Shown here piece after piece: positions 1 to 7,808 of a stretch of 41,447 nt of DNA. Position numbers and translations under genes: made by a program. Source of the DNA: Lachnospiraceae bacterium (GTDB taxonomy: Bacteria > Bacillota > Clostridia > Lachnospirales > Lachnospiraceae); NCBI GenBank assembly GCA_024403415.1, contig JAKSRY010000021.1, forward strand, positions 1 through 41,447, written 5' to 3'. Each line of letters starts with the position of its first letter. The first letter of the stretch is position 1. The notes below the pieces were generated by a model. It was not told the origin of the DNA. It did not search any database and saw nothing but the letters and a program-made list of their open reading frames with translations.

Positions 1-138
1 TTTACATGGTATATATGGTCTTAATCTCATTTTCATTGTCTCCACATTTCACAAAATTAGAATTTATAGAACTAAGTTACCACAATATCAAAGTAATTGT
101 TTAACAAATAGCGATACGACATCCGAAAGTTGATATTC

Positions 139-171
139 AAAAAGGCGATGTGATTTGCATCTCACAACGCC
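139..171 (-). terminator. Intrinsic terminator after the GGDEF gene
   Basis: Read on the minus strand, arms GGCG/CGCC and TGTGA/TCACA (plus positions 144-153 and 162-171) pair with one internal mismatch and are followed by five T (plus A-run 139-143). It lies about 95 bases after the stop of the diguanylate cyclase. The rest of 1-264 holds no gene. Bases 84-137 resemble the upstream part of the repeat at 4825-4960 (a CATCCGAA core), and 177-200 resembles 3540-3565. Confidence 0.6.
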
Positions 172-264
172 CTTAAATATGTCACAATGCTAAAATTTTG
201 ATACTCTATCATGGATATAAAATATCACTGAATAAAATATACTTACTAATCAATAAGCAATATC

Positions 265-1818
265 CTATTTTTCTATATTATTAACATATAAGAATAGGCT
301 CTGATTATCATTACTGTAATCATCTGCTGGAATTATTTCCATCATAACCTGCTTAAACTCATCTCCAAATTTTCTTCTGTAAAAGATATGAAGTGAAGTT
401 TTATTGCCAGCAAAATAATCTCGCATATAATCGATATTTGTATATCTTAAATAACCCTCAAGGTCTTCTTCATAAACTTGACCTGATTCACCAAATGAAC
501 GCAACCATTCCGAAATACTATTCTCTGCAAATCCTTTTTCCTTTGTTTGCTCTGATACATCCATATTTACAATTGAGTACGTATCATCTGTAATGTTTAT
601 CTTAAGAATCTTTGTATAAAGGTTACATAGTGCCCTATGGGCATCGGCTTGGCCTCTCCTGTCCACTCCTTTTTTCTTGTAATGTGCAGACTTAGATTCA
701 TACATACGCTTATCAGCAACCGAAGCAACTTCAAAAATTGAAAGTCCCTGTATATCCTCAACCGTTACATATCCAAAAGACACAGAAAGACTATCTACTA
801 ACTTACCTTTCCAATTCTTTACTTCATTCTCAAATTCAGAAACTATTGTCTCTAAATCATATTTATCAATATGTAAAATGATAGTGAACTCATCCCCACC
901 CATTCTATATATCTTACCATATGAACTGAAGCATTTTTGCATGCACTGTGATGCACCTAAAATAATTTCATCTCCAGCTTCATGGCCAAGTGAATCATTA
1001 ACTACCTTAAGACCATTAACATCTAATGACATATATACAAGATCACTTGGATACTGGCCATCAAATAGTGCCACATCCTCTGAATAGGCTTTTCGATTTA
1101 ATACTCCCGTAAGTCCATCTGTAATTGATGCTTTACGCATAATTTTCTCACCGATAATGCTTGCATGTAAGTCCTCTTGGACAACAACTACATATACAAT
1201 CAAAAATGCAACAAGAGCAGCAACATAAGTAAAAATCAGCTGTTCATTTATGAGTACTATTATCATTGCAATAATTGGTGGTAGAAAATATAAGGCTACC
1301 GATATGGCAAATTTCTTTTCTAGGTGCTTTCTATGAATAAAGACAACACATAGGAAATATACGACAACAACAAACTGTGCTATTCCAAGATAATTATTCA
1401 GTACGCCATATACAGTTTTTCCATTTTCGATTCGATACAAGGCACCACTATACGCCCCATATACTACATACAGCACATCAAGAAATGAGCCAGCAAAAAC
1501 GATTCTGGCATATACCTTTGAAAAGTCACATTGTTCTCTAATTCGCTCTGTAATATAATACACAAATGCCGTAATAATAAAATCTGCACCTATATATGAG
1601 AATAGGTTAGTGTAAAAATGAATTACATCATTTCCACTAAAATCATCCATTATAAATGACACACCATCTGCCGCACTAAAAAAGACAAGGAATATAATCC
1701 CCCAAATCAAAGGCCTATTTTTCTGTTTCTTTTGCTCCTTGGTTGACAGTATCGCACATAGTATTACTATTGAAATTAATGCACACGCAAAATCTGTTCC
1801 CGCTATAAATAAATTCAT
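265..1818 (-). CDS. Membrane-anchored GGDEF diguanylate cyclase
   Basis: Predicted to make cyclic di-GMP from two GTP at the cytoplasmic membrane. The 517-residue protein starts with about seven hydrophobic segments (residues 5-215), a probable sensor region. A GGDEF domain follows (about 230-385) with an intact active site RMGGDEF near residue 305. No RxxD inhibitory site is visible just upstream of GGDEF, so feedback inhibition by product is not expected. About 110 residues follow the GGDEF domain and look like a small PAS-like or unknown domain, an arrangement I associate with Lachnospiraceae GGDEF proteins. The ribosome binding site before this ATG is weak (TGGATTG). A terminator lies downstream at 139-171. 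Monocistronic by layout. The cyclase call is secure; the sensed signal is unknown. Confidence 0.93.
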   Translation of the reverse strand: MNLFIAGTDFACALISIVILCAILSTKEQKKQKNRPLIWGIIFLVFFSAADGVSFIMDDFSGNDVIHFYTNLFSYIGADFIITAFVYYITERIREQCDFSKVYARIVFAGSFLDVLYVVYGAYSGALYRIENGKTVYGVLNNYLGIAQFVVVVYFLCVVFIHRKHLEKKFAISVALYFLPPIIAMIIVLINEQLIFTYVAALVAFLIVYVVVVQEDLHASIIGEKIMRKASITDGLTGVLNRKAYSEDVALFDGQYPSDLVYMSLDVNGLKVVNDSLGHEAGDEIILGASQCMQKCFSSYGKIYRMGGDEFTIILHIDKYDLETIVSEFENEVKNWKGKLVDSLSVSFGYVTVEDIQGLSIFEVASVADKRMYESKSAHYKKKGVDRRGQADAHRALCNLYTKILKINITDDTYSIVNMDVSEQTKEKGFAENSISEWLRSFGESGQVYEEDLEGYLRYTNIDYMRDYFAGNKTSLHIFYRRKFGDEFKQVMMEIIPADDYSNDNQSLFLYVNNIEK

Positions 1819-1930
1819 ATAATCAATCCATTTCTATTAATTTTACCCAAGTATATATTACCAAACACCATATTTATAGTAAATATAATCTAAATCACGT
1901 TATATCAATATTACTTTTAAAATAGAGCAT

Positions 1931-2070
1931 CAACATCCGAATATCGATGTTTATTATTGACAAATACAACTGTAATGATTATAGGCAAAACGAGTCCGAC
2001 AGCAGCTTTCATGCTACACATCAGACTCGTCAATTATCTTAGGATATCTAATTTACAGAAATTATTTCAC
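1931..2070 (-). repeat. Interspersed repeat A, copy 1
   Basis: One of three copies (also 4825-4960 and 11953-12072). The core is a 39-base hairpin at 1991-2029 with outer arms CGAGTC/GACTCG and an inner GTAGC/GCTGC stem. Read on the minus strand, differences between copies fall as G-U or G-C pairs. Bases 2024-2070 are identical to 12024-12070 (47 bp). On the plus strand, TTGACA (1957-1962), 17 bases and TATAGG (1980-1985) look like a promoter running into the hairpin. Which strand is transcribed is unresolved. Confidence 0.75.
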
Positions 2071-2083
2071 CTCCCCTCGAAAA

Positions 2084-2167
2084 CTAGGACAACCCCCAGT
2101 TTTCGGTTTTTATTGAAGTTAACGCAGCAAATACTGCTGATAATATCGCAAGTATAATCCACATCAT
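2084..2167 (-). pseudogene. N-terminal remnant of an EamA-type transporter (27 aa)
   Basis: A 27-codon reading frame beginning MMWIILAILSAVFAALTSI, which resembles the first transmembrane helix of EamA/DMT drug-metabolite transporters. It then runs into an unrelated short tail ending ENWGLS. A ribosome binding site (GAGGTAATT) precedes the double ATG. EamA transporters are about 140-300 residues, so this is only the first helix. Most likely a deletion remnant; a translated small membrane peptide is the alternative. Repeat A copy 1 begins about 15 bases after the stop, so the truncation point may lie at the repeat. Confidence 0.5.
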
Positions 2168-2248
2168 AATTACCTCGTTCATAGCCAAATCGGAATCTGG
2201 TTGTTCACCACTCCCGTTACTTATATTTATTATTGTTTTGATAGTCTT

Positions 2249-2686
2249 CTAGTAAGGTTCCCATTTTATATACTTTACATGGATAACTATATTTTCTTCA
2301 GGGCCCTCGTCCTCGCCTCTTGGGTCAATATGATCCTCTTTGATTTGGCCTCCGATAAATCTGACCCTATAGTACCCAGACATATCGATTGTCCCAGATA
2401 AGTTATCTTTTCCTTCTGACATAGCATTAATTAAGATAGGAGTATTCTTATCAACTTCCTTTGTTATTGTAAAATTATACCCCCTACTAGAATATGGTTC
2501 ACTACTCGAAAAGGTAATAATTTCGCAATTGTTTACAAGACCATCAATTGTCATTGTTGTTTCTATGTTTGTATTTTCCTGCGCATATGTGGTTATTGCA
2601 AATCCTGCGAAAAATACTGCCAATGTAGTACTTATTGCCACAACTGTTTTCCTAATCATCTTTGCTTTAATGTTCATTGTCTTCAT
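2249..2686 (-). CDS. Small secreted protein of unknown function
   Basis: The 145-residue protein has a clear Sec signal peptide: a basic start (MKTMNIKAKMIRK), a hydrophobic core, and a likely signal peptidase site after TYA near residue 35 (AQENTN). The mature part is about 110 residues, with the alternating pattern of a small beta-rich domain and an acidic stretch (PRGEDEGPEEN) near the C-terminus. It has no cysteines that suggest a lipoprotein and no sortase motif. Start supported by AGGAGG a few bases before the ATG. It lies about 130 bases after the C40-peptidase-like gene on the same strand, so the two secreted proteins may be co-expressed. I do not recognise the family. Confidence 0.75.
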   Translation of the reverse strand: MKTMNIKAKMIRKTVVAISTTLAVFFAGFAITTYAQENTNIETTMTIDGLVNNCEIITFSSSEPYSSRGYNFTITKEVDKNTPILINAMSEGKDNLSGTIDMSGYYRVRFIGGQIKEDHIDPRGEDEGPEENIVIHVKYIKWEPY

Positions 2687-2818
2687 AGTACTTACCTCCT
2701 TTGTTTGTGTTCAGGGACTTAACTTTGGGTTCATCCCGGATGTTTTCTATACCTGAACTATAACACAATGAGTGGTTACTAATTGGTTACTAAAATTTAT
2801 TCTTATAGAACGGATATT

Positions 2819-3337
2819 TTAGTAGATTGATTTTACGAAAATCATCTTTTTATGAACGGGGTCCTTTCGAACTCCCAATCCTTCAGTTGCAGAGTGAATC
2901 ATTTCACCGTTTCCGACATATATTCCGCAATGACCACTGCAGACACATATATCGCCAGGTTGTGGATTGCTTGTTTGAGGCCAGGTAAGAAAAGTATACG
3001 TAGTTCCTACGCGTGCATATCTACCTGTAATGCAATAAGATACAAATCCTGAATCATCAAACGCTCCGGGGCTACACGCTCCCCACACATATTCTGCTCT
3101 TCCGACCCAGCTTTCTGCTCTGGAAACTGCGTCCGAACCGCCACCCTGATAAATAGAATTTCCAAGAGCAACACCGGCAGCTTCTTTCAGGTCCATTTCA
3201 TCATATTCCAAATTATCTACCATATTTGTACTTGCAAATACTGGCTGTGATGGCAATACAGTTAACATCGTAACTGCAGCCATTACTGCTAATAAACTTC
3301 TCTTAATTATATTTGTTTTGTATATTCTGTTCATCAT
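2819..3337 (-). CDS. Secreted NlpC/P60 (C40)-like protein lacking the catalytic Cys
   Basis: The 172-residue protein has a signal peptide (cleavage near VFA-STN, about residue 35) and a C-terminal NlpC/P60 domain, the fold of cell-wall D-glutamyl-meso-diaminopimelate endopeptidases. The active-site block normally reads FDCSGFVSY; here it is FDDSGFVSY, with GAT at the Cys codon (Asp95; plus 3053-3055). The expected His remains (GHCGIYVG, His136), and the surrounding residues YVWGACSPGAF, TSNPQPGD and MIHS are well kept. It is therefore probably an inactive, perhaps wall-binding or inhibitory, homologue, or a recently mutated enzyme. The start is the ATG with GAGGTG upstream, not the GTG nine bases earlier. 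Confidence 0.82.
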   Translation of the reverse strand: MMNRIYKTNIIKRSLLAVMAAVTMLTVLPSQPVFASTNMVDNLEYDEMDLKEAAGVALGNSIYQGGGSDAVSRAESWVGRAEYVWGACSPGAFDDSGFVSYCITGRYARVGTTYTFLTWPQTSNPQPGDICVCSGHCGIYVGNGEMIHSATEGLGVRKDPVHKKMIFVKSIY

Positions 3338-3420
3338 AAAGAACACCTCGCTTTCTATTTAAAGAAAATAGTTTGTTTCGTTTATGGACACAGTATAATA
3401 AAGGTGGTGTTGCAAAAGTG

Positions 3421-3518
3421 TTGCAACAAATAAAAAATATTTTTAAAAAATAAAAAGGAACTATGATTGCTCATAATTCCTAGAAAAAACCGACTTAGAT
3501 TATTCCATCCAAGCCAGT
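3421..3518 (-). terminator. Repeat B copy 1: tandem minus-strand terminators
   Basis: Two hairpins in a row, read on the minus strand. The first is a 12-bp stem (arms 3507-3518 and 3489-3500) followed by a T-run. The second is an 11-bp stem with one G-U pair and a GCAA tetraloop (arms 3471-3481 and 3456-3466) followed by TTTTTATTTTTT. The block recurs at 7631-7728. It sits between the methyltransferase/AraC-remnant region and the C40-like gene, so it would stop transcription coming from 3912-4628. Confidence 0.75.
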
Positions 3519-3580
3519 TGAATTTCTGTAATATATAAAATATGTCACGATACTAAAATATTCATGTCCTGTCCCAATGA

Positions 3581-3910
3581 TATAAAAATATTTTTGACTA
3601 TATCAATACTCATATATACGAAAACCTAAAGGTATCTGATATTTCTGAAGCTTTCGGATATAACGAAAAATACTTATCTCATAAGTTCTCAGAAGTTACT
3701 GGCATGCCGTTAAAGCAATACATTATAAAGACCAAAATCGATAAGGCTAACTTCATGTTATCAGACACCAATAAGTCCATTTCAGATATTGCAACTGAAC
3801 TTTCATTTTCTGATAGTCACAACTTTGCCAGATGCTATAAGAAAGCTACCGGCCTTACGCCATCAGAATATAGAAATGCGTATAATAAGCGACTGCTATA
3901 CCATGTATAG
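3581..3910 (+). pseudogene. 5'-truncated AraC-family regulator (DNA-binding half only)
   Basis: An open plus-strand frame from 3581 (just after TGA) to the TAG at 3908-3910 encodes about 109 residues that make a complete AraC/XylS double helix-turn-helix: IYENLKVSDISEAFGYNEKY, then the hallmark KSISDIATELSFSD and the GLTPSEYR ending. The N-terminal ligand-binding half of a usual 270-300-residue regulator is absent, and there is no good start codon or ribosome binding site before the HTH; the first ATG (3704) falls inside the domain. This is a decayed gene whose 5' end was lost near repeat B copy 1. It converges tail-to-tail with the methyltransferase gene, 1 base apart. Confidence 0.8.
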
Positions 3911-3911
3911 A

Positions 3912-4628
3912 TTACTTTTTCCTTACATAGATAAGAACAAAGTTCAATAAATCATACAGACCTTTATCTAAGTATTCTTTATCTCTTATTGCAAATTCAT
4001 GGCAAGTCTCAAACCACTCCTGCCAGGCAACATCATAGCAGTCTGCTTCTAATACCGTTATTTCACAGGCATCGCCACATTCAGCTGTTAAGAGATTTTC
4101 CCACCACTTTGCAGTCTTAAATAGGTTTGAATCATCTCCCTCTGCCCATTCACAGAATATTTCCTTTAGCCTGCCTTTAGGTTCTTCCTTTAAGCCCGGT
4201 ACTGCTATCATAGCATATCCATTTCCCTTTATATATGGCAATATCTTTTCTGCAAATACGCCTTCTTTACACCCAAAATAATGATACGAATCTATACTTA
4301 TAATGGCATCAAAGTACTCCTGTGCAAAAGGCATGTCCATAGCATCACCATGAATTGGTATGATTACCTCCTCTAGATGATTTTGCTTAATTCTGCCATA
4401 ATTCTCTGAAGCAGGCACCCAAAGATCAAATGCATAGACATTCTTAGCACTAGTTTCATTTGCTATGAATATTGATGTTAGTGCACAACCACACCCTAAA
4501 TCTAATGTTCTATCAAAAATCGCACCTTCCGGCTTTCTACTAATAAGCTCACTAAGTAACCTAAATGAATTAGGTCCCATTAAATATTCTTTTGTAAAGT
4601 ATTTCCTATAATTATCTATATTCTTCAT
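3912..4628 (-). CDS. Class I SAM-dependent methyltransferase
   Basis: The 238-residue protein has a Rossmann-type methyltransferase fold. Motif I LDLGCGCALTSIFIA (about residues 42-56) binds SAM, an acidic residue follows at YAFDLW, GDAMDMPF is motif II-like, and DAIISIDSYHYFG corresponds to motif post-II. Similar proteins are annotated as methyltransferase type 11 or cyclopropane-fatty-acid-synthase-like. The substrate cannot be deduced. Start supported by GGAGGG about 8 bases before the ATG. Repeat A copy 2 lies about 200 bases upstream. No operon partners. Confidence 0.85.
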   Translation of the reverse strand: MKNIDNYRKYFTKEYLMGPNSFRLLSELISRKPEGAIFDRTLDLGCGCALTSIFIANETSAKNVYAFDLWVPASENYGRIKQNHLEEVIIPIHGDAMDMPFAQEYFDAIISIDSYHYFGCKEGVFAEKILPYIKGNGYAMIAVPGLKEEPKGRLKEIFCEWAEGDDSNLFKTAKWWENLLTAECGDACEITVLEADCYDVAWQEWFETCHEFAIRDKEYLDKGLYDLLNFVLIYVRKK

Positions 4629-4824
4629 ATAATTATCCCTCCAAATCCATTAATATCTATCTGATTATCTCTGAGTCACTTTACATTTACTAACCTTTTA
4701 AATCCACATCAATTATCGATTACAAACCACAATCACTGTGGTTGATTTTATCTTACATAAATCCTGTCAAACCCACAATAAAAACTTCAACAATATCAAA
4801 ATATCGTTTAAAAAAATGGAGCTA

Positions 4825-4960
4825 CAACATCCGAATGTTGATGTTTATTATTGAAAAATATAACTGCAATGATTATAGGCAAAACGAGTCCAACAGTAGC
4901 ATTCATGCTACACATCAGACTCGTAAATTATCTTAGGATTTCATATTTACAGAGAAAATT
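4825..4960 (-). repeat. Interspersed repeat A, copy 2
   Basis: Second copy of the repeat described at 1931-2070. The hairpin is at 4885-4923 with a perfect inner stem GTAGCA/TGCTAC and a 4-base loop on the minus strand. Outer-stem changes relative to the other copies are G-U compatible on that strand. The upstream part (CAACATCCGAATGTTGATG) forms its own small dyad. It lies in the 722-base gene-free stretch 4629-5350. Confidence 0.75.
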
Positions 4961-4983
4961 TAACCACTCCAGACAAATGAACC

Positions 4984-5036
4984 TTTTGATCAAAAGAAAG
5001 CGTAACTAAAAAAGATAGTTGGTTTTGTTCCAACTT
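4984..5036 (-). terminator. Perfect palindrome and probable small terminator
   Basis: CTTTTGATCAAAAG (4984-4997) is a perfect 14-base palindrome. Next to it, AGTTGG (5018-5023) and CCAACT (5031-5036) pair, followed on the minus strand by a T-run (plus A-run 5009-5014). On the minus strand this reads as a terminator for something upstream near 5040-5100, where I see no clear gene. The palindrome could be an operator; no gene is close enough to assign it. Confidence 0.4.
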
Positions 5037-5102
5037 GCTAAATGCTTGATTTTAATGGCTCCGAACCCCTCCAAACCTTTTTTTATAAATTCGGATGAGA
5101 AT

Positions 5103-5146
5103 AAAAAAAAATCGCTGAAACCTTTGATTTTACTAGGTTTCAGCGA
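5103..5146 (-). terminator. Strong intrinsic terminator
   Basis: A 12-bp perfect stem (arms 5112-5123 and 5135-5146, TCGCTGAAACCT) with an 11-base loop is followed on the minus strand by a run of T (plus A-run 5103-5111). It sits directly downstream of the tRNA-like 3' fragment, where a chromosomal tRNA terminator would be expected, and ends any minus-strand transcription coming from the island. Confidence 0.85.
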
Positions 5147-5158
5147 CATTCAGGCTAA

Positions 5159-5180
5159 TGCTGGTGGCCGGACTTGAACC
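5159..5180 (-). other. tRNA 3'-end fragment, probable attachment-site scar
   Basis: On the minus strand this reads as a T-loop (GGTTCAAGTCC) running into an acceptor-like 3' end GGCCACCAGCA, as in a tRNA whose acceptor stem is GCTGGTG/CACCAGC. The bases that should complete the T-stem on the 5' side do not pair, and no D- or anticodon-arm is present. Integrative elements commonly use the 3' end of a tRNA gene as att site and leave such a partial duplicate. With mobilisation genes on one side and chromosomal-looking genes on the other, this is a plausible element boundary. No integrase gene or second copy was found here. Confidence 0.5.
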
Positions 5181-5235
5181 ATTCACAGGCATAAAAAACG
5201 TTGAATTTACAAGGTTCTTGGCACTCTCAAATAAA

Positions 5236-5259
5236 CTGAACCACATTCTGAACCAAATG
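5236..5259. repeat. Tandem 12-bp repeat beside the att-like site
   Basis: CTGAACCACATT is followed at once by CTGAACCAAATG (10 of 12 identical). The palindrome ATGAGTTTTTACTCAT follows at 5257-5272. Short direct repeats like these flank many tyrosine-recombinase attachment sites as arm-type binding sites. That role is inference from position only. Confidence 0.4.
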
Positions 5260-5350
5260 AGTTTTTACTCATACTCTAATGTACCCTTAGGCTAAGAAAA
5301 ACCTGGCTTCTTTTTTTGTTAAATATATCTCATATAATTTCTCTTGAAGA

Positions 5351-6958
5351 TTAGTACTTATCTTCTATCTCATTTAAAACACGTGGTCCAACAAACTTTC
5401 CATTTTCAAAAATTATTTTTACCTTTTCGATAGACAATTTATCAATTCTTCGATCTCCACTTATATCTATTCTTCCTAAAATAACTTTTGTTGGCAATGA
5501 AGAGCTTACTATTTTATACTGTTTTTTGCTAACCATATCCTTGATGTATACGCCAGAGTACTCTGTATGATCTCCTACATTTTCAGCTTGCATATCATTG
5601 TTAGCAAAACACATTATTTCTTTATCTCCTGCATACACATAAAAAGCATCTCCTGCATGATAATTCATATACTCGCATAATAAATAGAAGTCATTCTCAT
5701 ATTCACGCTTTAAATATCCAAGTTCATTCAGTCGCTTTGCATTAAGATCATGGCTGCCTAATACTAAGAAAATTAGTTCTATTGTTGCATCTCTAATCTC
5801 TTCAATCTTGTCTATATCTTTAATATTATGCTTATGCGAATATCCATTTCTTATATCCTTATAATGAAATACCGCCTCCTTTATGTATGTCTTTGTAAAT
5901 GGATGTATCGTACCAATATAAGAATTGAATCTTTTATAATAAGTAGCAATAGAACCAAGTGTGTAATTGTCTTCATTTAACTCGGTTCCCCAATTATGTA
6001 ACTTAATAATTTCAAATAGCAACTGCTCGACTGTTTTAAAGTAACCAAGAGCCACCACTGAAAAATCTATTGCGCTTGCTTTTTTCATGGAATCATACAT
6101 CCATTCAGCAGTCACAAAACTTTCGGCAAAATCACTATTTCCCAACAATACACGATAATACTTCTTACTTATGAATTGATTTATTAATTCAGGTATATCC
6201 TTTTTATCTATCTCATATTTTCCAATCTTTTTAGCACCAATACTCTCATATTTATATTTTAGTATTTTGCTCTCTACTATTGTTCTGAAGTTGATAGATA
6301 CATCATTGGTTAACGTTTTTACCACAGAATAACCAAGCACACTGTTTACATTACTAATATAATTAATTAATGCTTCATTAAATTTATGAGCTTCATCTAT
6401 TCCAAAAATAGTCTCAAAGAAATAAATTAAGGGATAAGCAGTTGTTCCCTTACTTACATCATTGAGTTTTTCTTTATATCCAATCTGTTGTAAATATGCC
6501 TTATCCTTTAGAAAGTAGATAAACTTAAATTCTTTTGCTTCATATCTTACTAACAAATCCTTAATGTTATCAGAGGGCTCATCAGAGAGCATATAGCTAC
6601 ATTTTTCCATTTCTTTAAAAATAAATAAAATCTTAGTAGCCTTATCCAATATTATAAACTGAGCTGTTGTAAGAATTCCGTCCTTTTCAAATTCATTAAT
6701 GGGCATAAGCTCCTTGCTAAAAAAACGATTCATATATCCTATTATAGAGTATACTGTGTCAATTGATTTTCTTCTTGCAAATTCGACTACTTTTTCATAT
6801 TCATCCTGCCATTTGCCACCAAAGTCAAAAAAGCGATTATTTTGTAAATCAGCCCAATTATAAAAACACTCATCAACTCTCATTGAAGAGGGGTTTCTCA
6901 TAACCTTAATCTCCATGAGAGTCTTGTCAAATATTTCTTTATACTTAAATCCTTCCAT
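5351..6958 (-). CDS. Candidate HEPN-domain RNase / abortive-infection-type protein
   Basis: The 535-residue protein is not assigned to a named family. A helical segment (about residues 310-400) carries GYFKTVEQLLFEII and then DIRNGYSHKH, where R370 and H375 fit the R-x4-6-H catalytic motif of HEPN ribonucleases, with further helices after it (EEIRDATIELIFLVLG). The rest is mostly helical with no ATPase, nuclease or membrane motif. The last 110 residues look like a small beta-rich domain. HEPN RNases are typical effectors of abortive infection and toxin systems, and the gene sits at the island edge next to an att-like scar. The start is the ATG preceded by AAGGGTG, not the TTG 33 bases upstream. 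A 37-codon membrane-peptide gene precedes it by 56 bases on the same strand. Confidence 0.6.
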   Translation of the reverse strand: MEGFKYKEIFDKTLMEIKVMRNPSSMRVDECFYNWADLQNNRFFDFGGKWQDEYEKVVEFARRKSIDTVYSIIGYMNRFFSKELMPINEFEKDGILTTAQFIILDKATKILFIFKEMEKCSYMLSDEPSDNIKDLLVRYEAKEFKFIYFLKDKAYLQQIGYKEKLNDVSKGTTAYPLIYFFETIFGIDEAHKFNEALINYISNVNSVLGYSVVKTLTNDVSINFRTIVESKILKYKYESIGAKKIGKYEIDKKDIPELINQFISKKYYRVLLGNSDFAESFVTAEWMYDSMKKASAIDFSVVALGYFKTVEQLLFEIIKLHNWGTELNEDNYTLGSIATYYKRFNSYIGTIHPFTKTYIKEAVFHYKDIRNGYSHKHNIKDIDKIEEIRDATIELIFLVLGSHDLNAKRLNELGYLKREYENDFYLLCEYMNYHAGDAFYVYAGDKEIMCFANNDMQAENVGDHTEYSGVYIKDMVSKKQYKIVSSSLPTKVILGRIDISGDRRIDKLSIEKVKIIFENGKFVGPRVLNEIEDKY

Positions 6959-7014
6959 TTTATCACCCTTAACTAAACAGCGCACACCCAATTGGATATG
7001 CGCTTGGAAATTAG

Positions 7015-7128
7015 TTATTGTTCACAGGGACTGTTAAGGTAGTATTTTTTCACTACCGGAGTTGCCGCCAGAGCAAGCGCTCCTATAAGTTCGAGAACAA
7101 AAATAACAGTTTTTGGATTTACCTTCAT
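7015..7128 (-). CDS. 37-residue single-helix membrane peptide
   Basis: A short gene with an excellent ribosome binding site (AAGGAGG, about 7 bases before the ATG). The product starts MKVNPKTVIFVLELIGALAL, continues as one hydrophobic helix to about residue 25, and ends in a basic then polar tail (VVKKYYLNSPCEQ). It is followed after 56 bases by the HEPN-type gene on the same strand, so co-transcription is likely. Possible roles are a small partner, antitoxin-like regulator or membrane anchor for its neighbour, or a leader peptide; nothing in the sequence decides. Upstream, 7129-7361 holds no gene that I can see. Confidence 0.6.
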   Translation of the reverse strand: MKVNPKTVIFVLELIGALALAATPVVKKYYLNSPCEQ

Positions 7129-7361
7129 GGCATTTCCTCCTTAAGATAAAAATAGTAGGCACCCTTATGTTCGCACCCCTATACTAACTGTTTGTCCTAA
7201 TTTCGATTTCAATATACTATAACCCTTTATAATTTACAATTCAAAAAATCCATTATCTCTACAATCCCCAATGTATACATATCAGCATAGTATCATCAGC
7301 TCCATCTTTTATCATTTTGGGATATTCAAATATCTATTAAGTTCATCTTAGCTTATAATCA

Positions 7362-7598
7362 TCATAAGACTTCGTCATTTAATAGTTGCTGTTTCAACTC
7401 GGCTAAAAGGTCGCTGTCATCATCTTCCATATTTAGCAGTTCCTCTTCGCTTTCATCAATAAAACCATATAACCAATCTTCTGCATCTTCTATATCACTC
7501 AACCAGTTATCTATTTCTATATAACCTACAAACAATGAATCAATCGACGTTCCCAGCAAAAGCTTCTTATCTTCTATTACAATCGTTATTAATAGCAA
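7362..7598 (-). CDS. Short acidic protein, probably a truncated remnant
   Basis: A 78-residue frame with a strongly acidic C-terminal half (DESEEELLNMEDDDSDLLAE) and a tryptophan-containing middle (IDNWLSDIEDAEDWLYGF). It begins at a TTG directly after a stop codon and has no convincing ribosome binding site, which suggests that the 5' end of a longer gene was lost. It lies about 210 bases downstream of the relaxase terminator block. I recognise no family. It could also be a non-functional open frame. Confidence 0.35.
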   Translation of the reverse strand: MLLITIVIEDKKLLLGTSIDSLFVGYIEIDNWLSDIEDAEDWLYGFIDESEEELLNMEDDDSDLLAELKQQLLNDEVL

Positions 7599-7630
7599 TT
7601 ATACTTTACTATTAACTTTAATTATATCCC

Positions 7631-7728
7631 TTGCAACATAAAAAAATATTTTTAAAAAAATAAAAAGGAACTATGATTGCTCATAATTCCTAGAAAAACT
7701 GGCTTAGATTATTCCACTAAACCACAGG
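7631..7728 (-). terminator. Repeat B copy 2: tandem terminators after the relaxase
   Basis: Same block as 3421-3518. The hairpin at 7666-7691 is base-for-base the same as at 3456-3481, with its GCAA loop and T-run on the minus strand. The preceding hairpin (7701-7723) has diverged but keeps pairing. It lies about 80 bases after the relaxase stop and would terminate the mobilisation operon. Confidence 0.75.
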
Positions 7729-7808
7729 TCATGTATTACTAGTTCTGAAAATCAGAATTATATGAATCTATGCTATCGCAATGACAGTTCTATAACATCT
7801 TCAAAACA

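Noticed and set aside
5040-5100. Possible end of a protein gene (GLEGFGAIKIKHLASWNK frame) before the att scar
   Set aside because: No start, no matching family and competing frames; too short to support.
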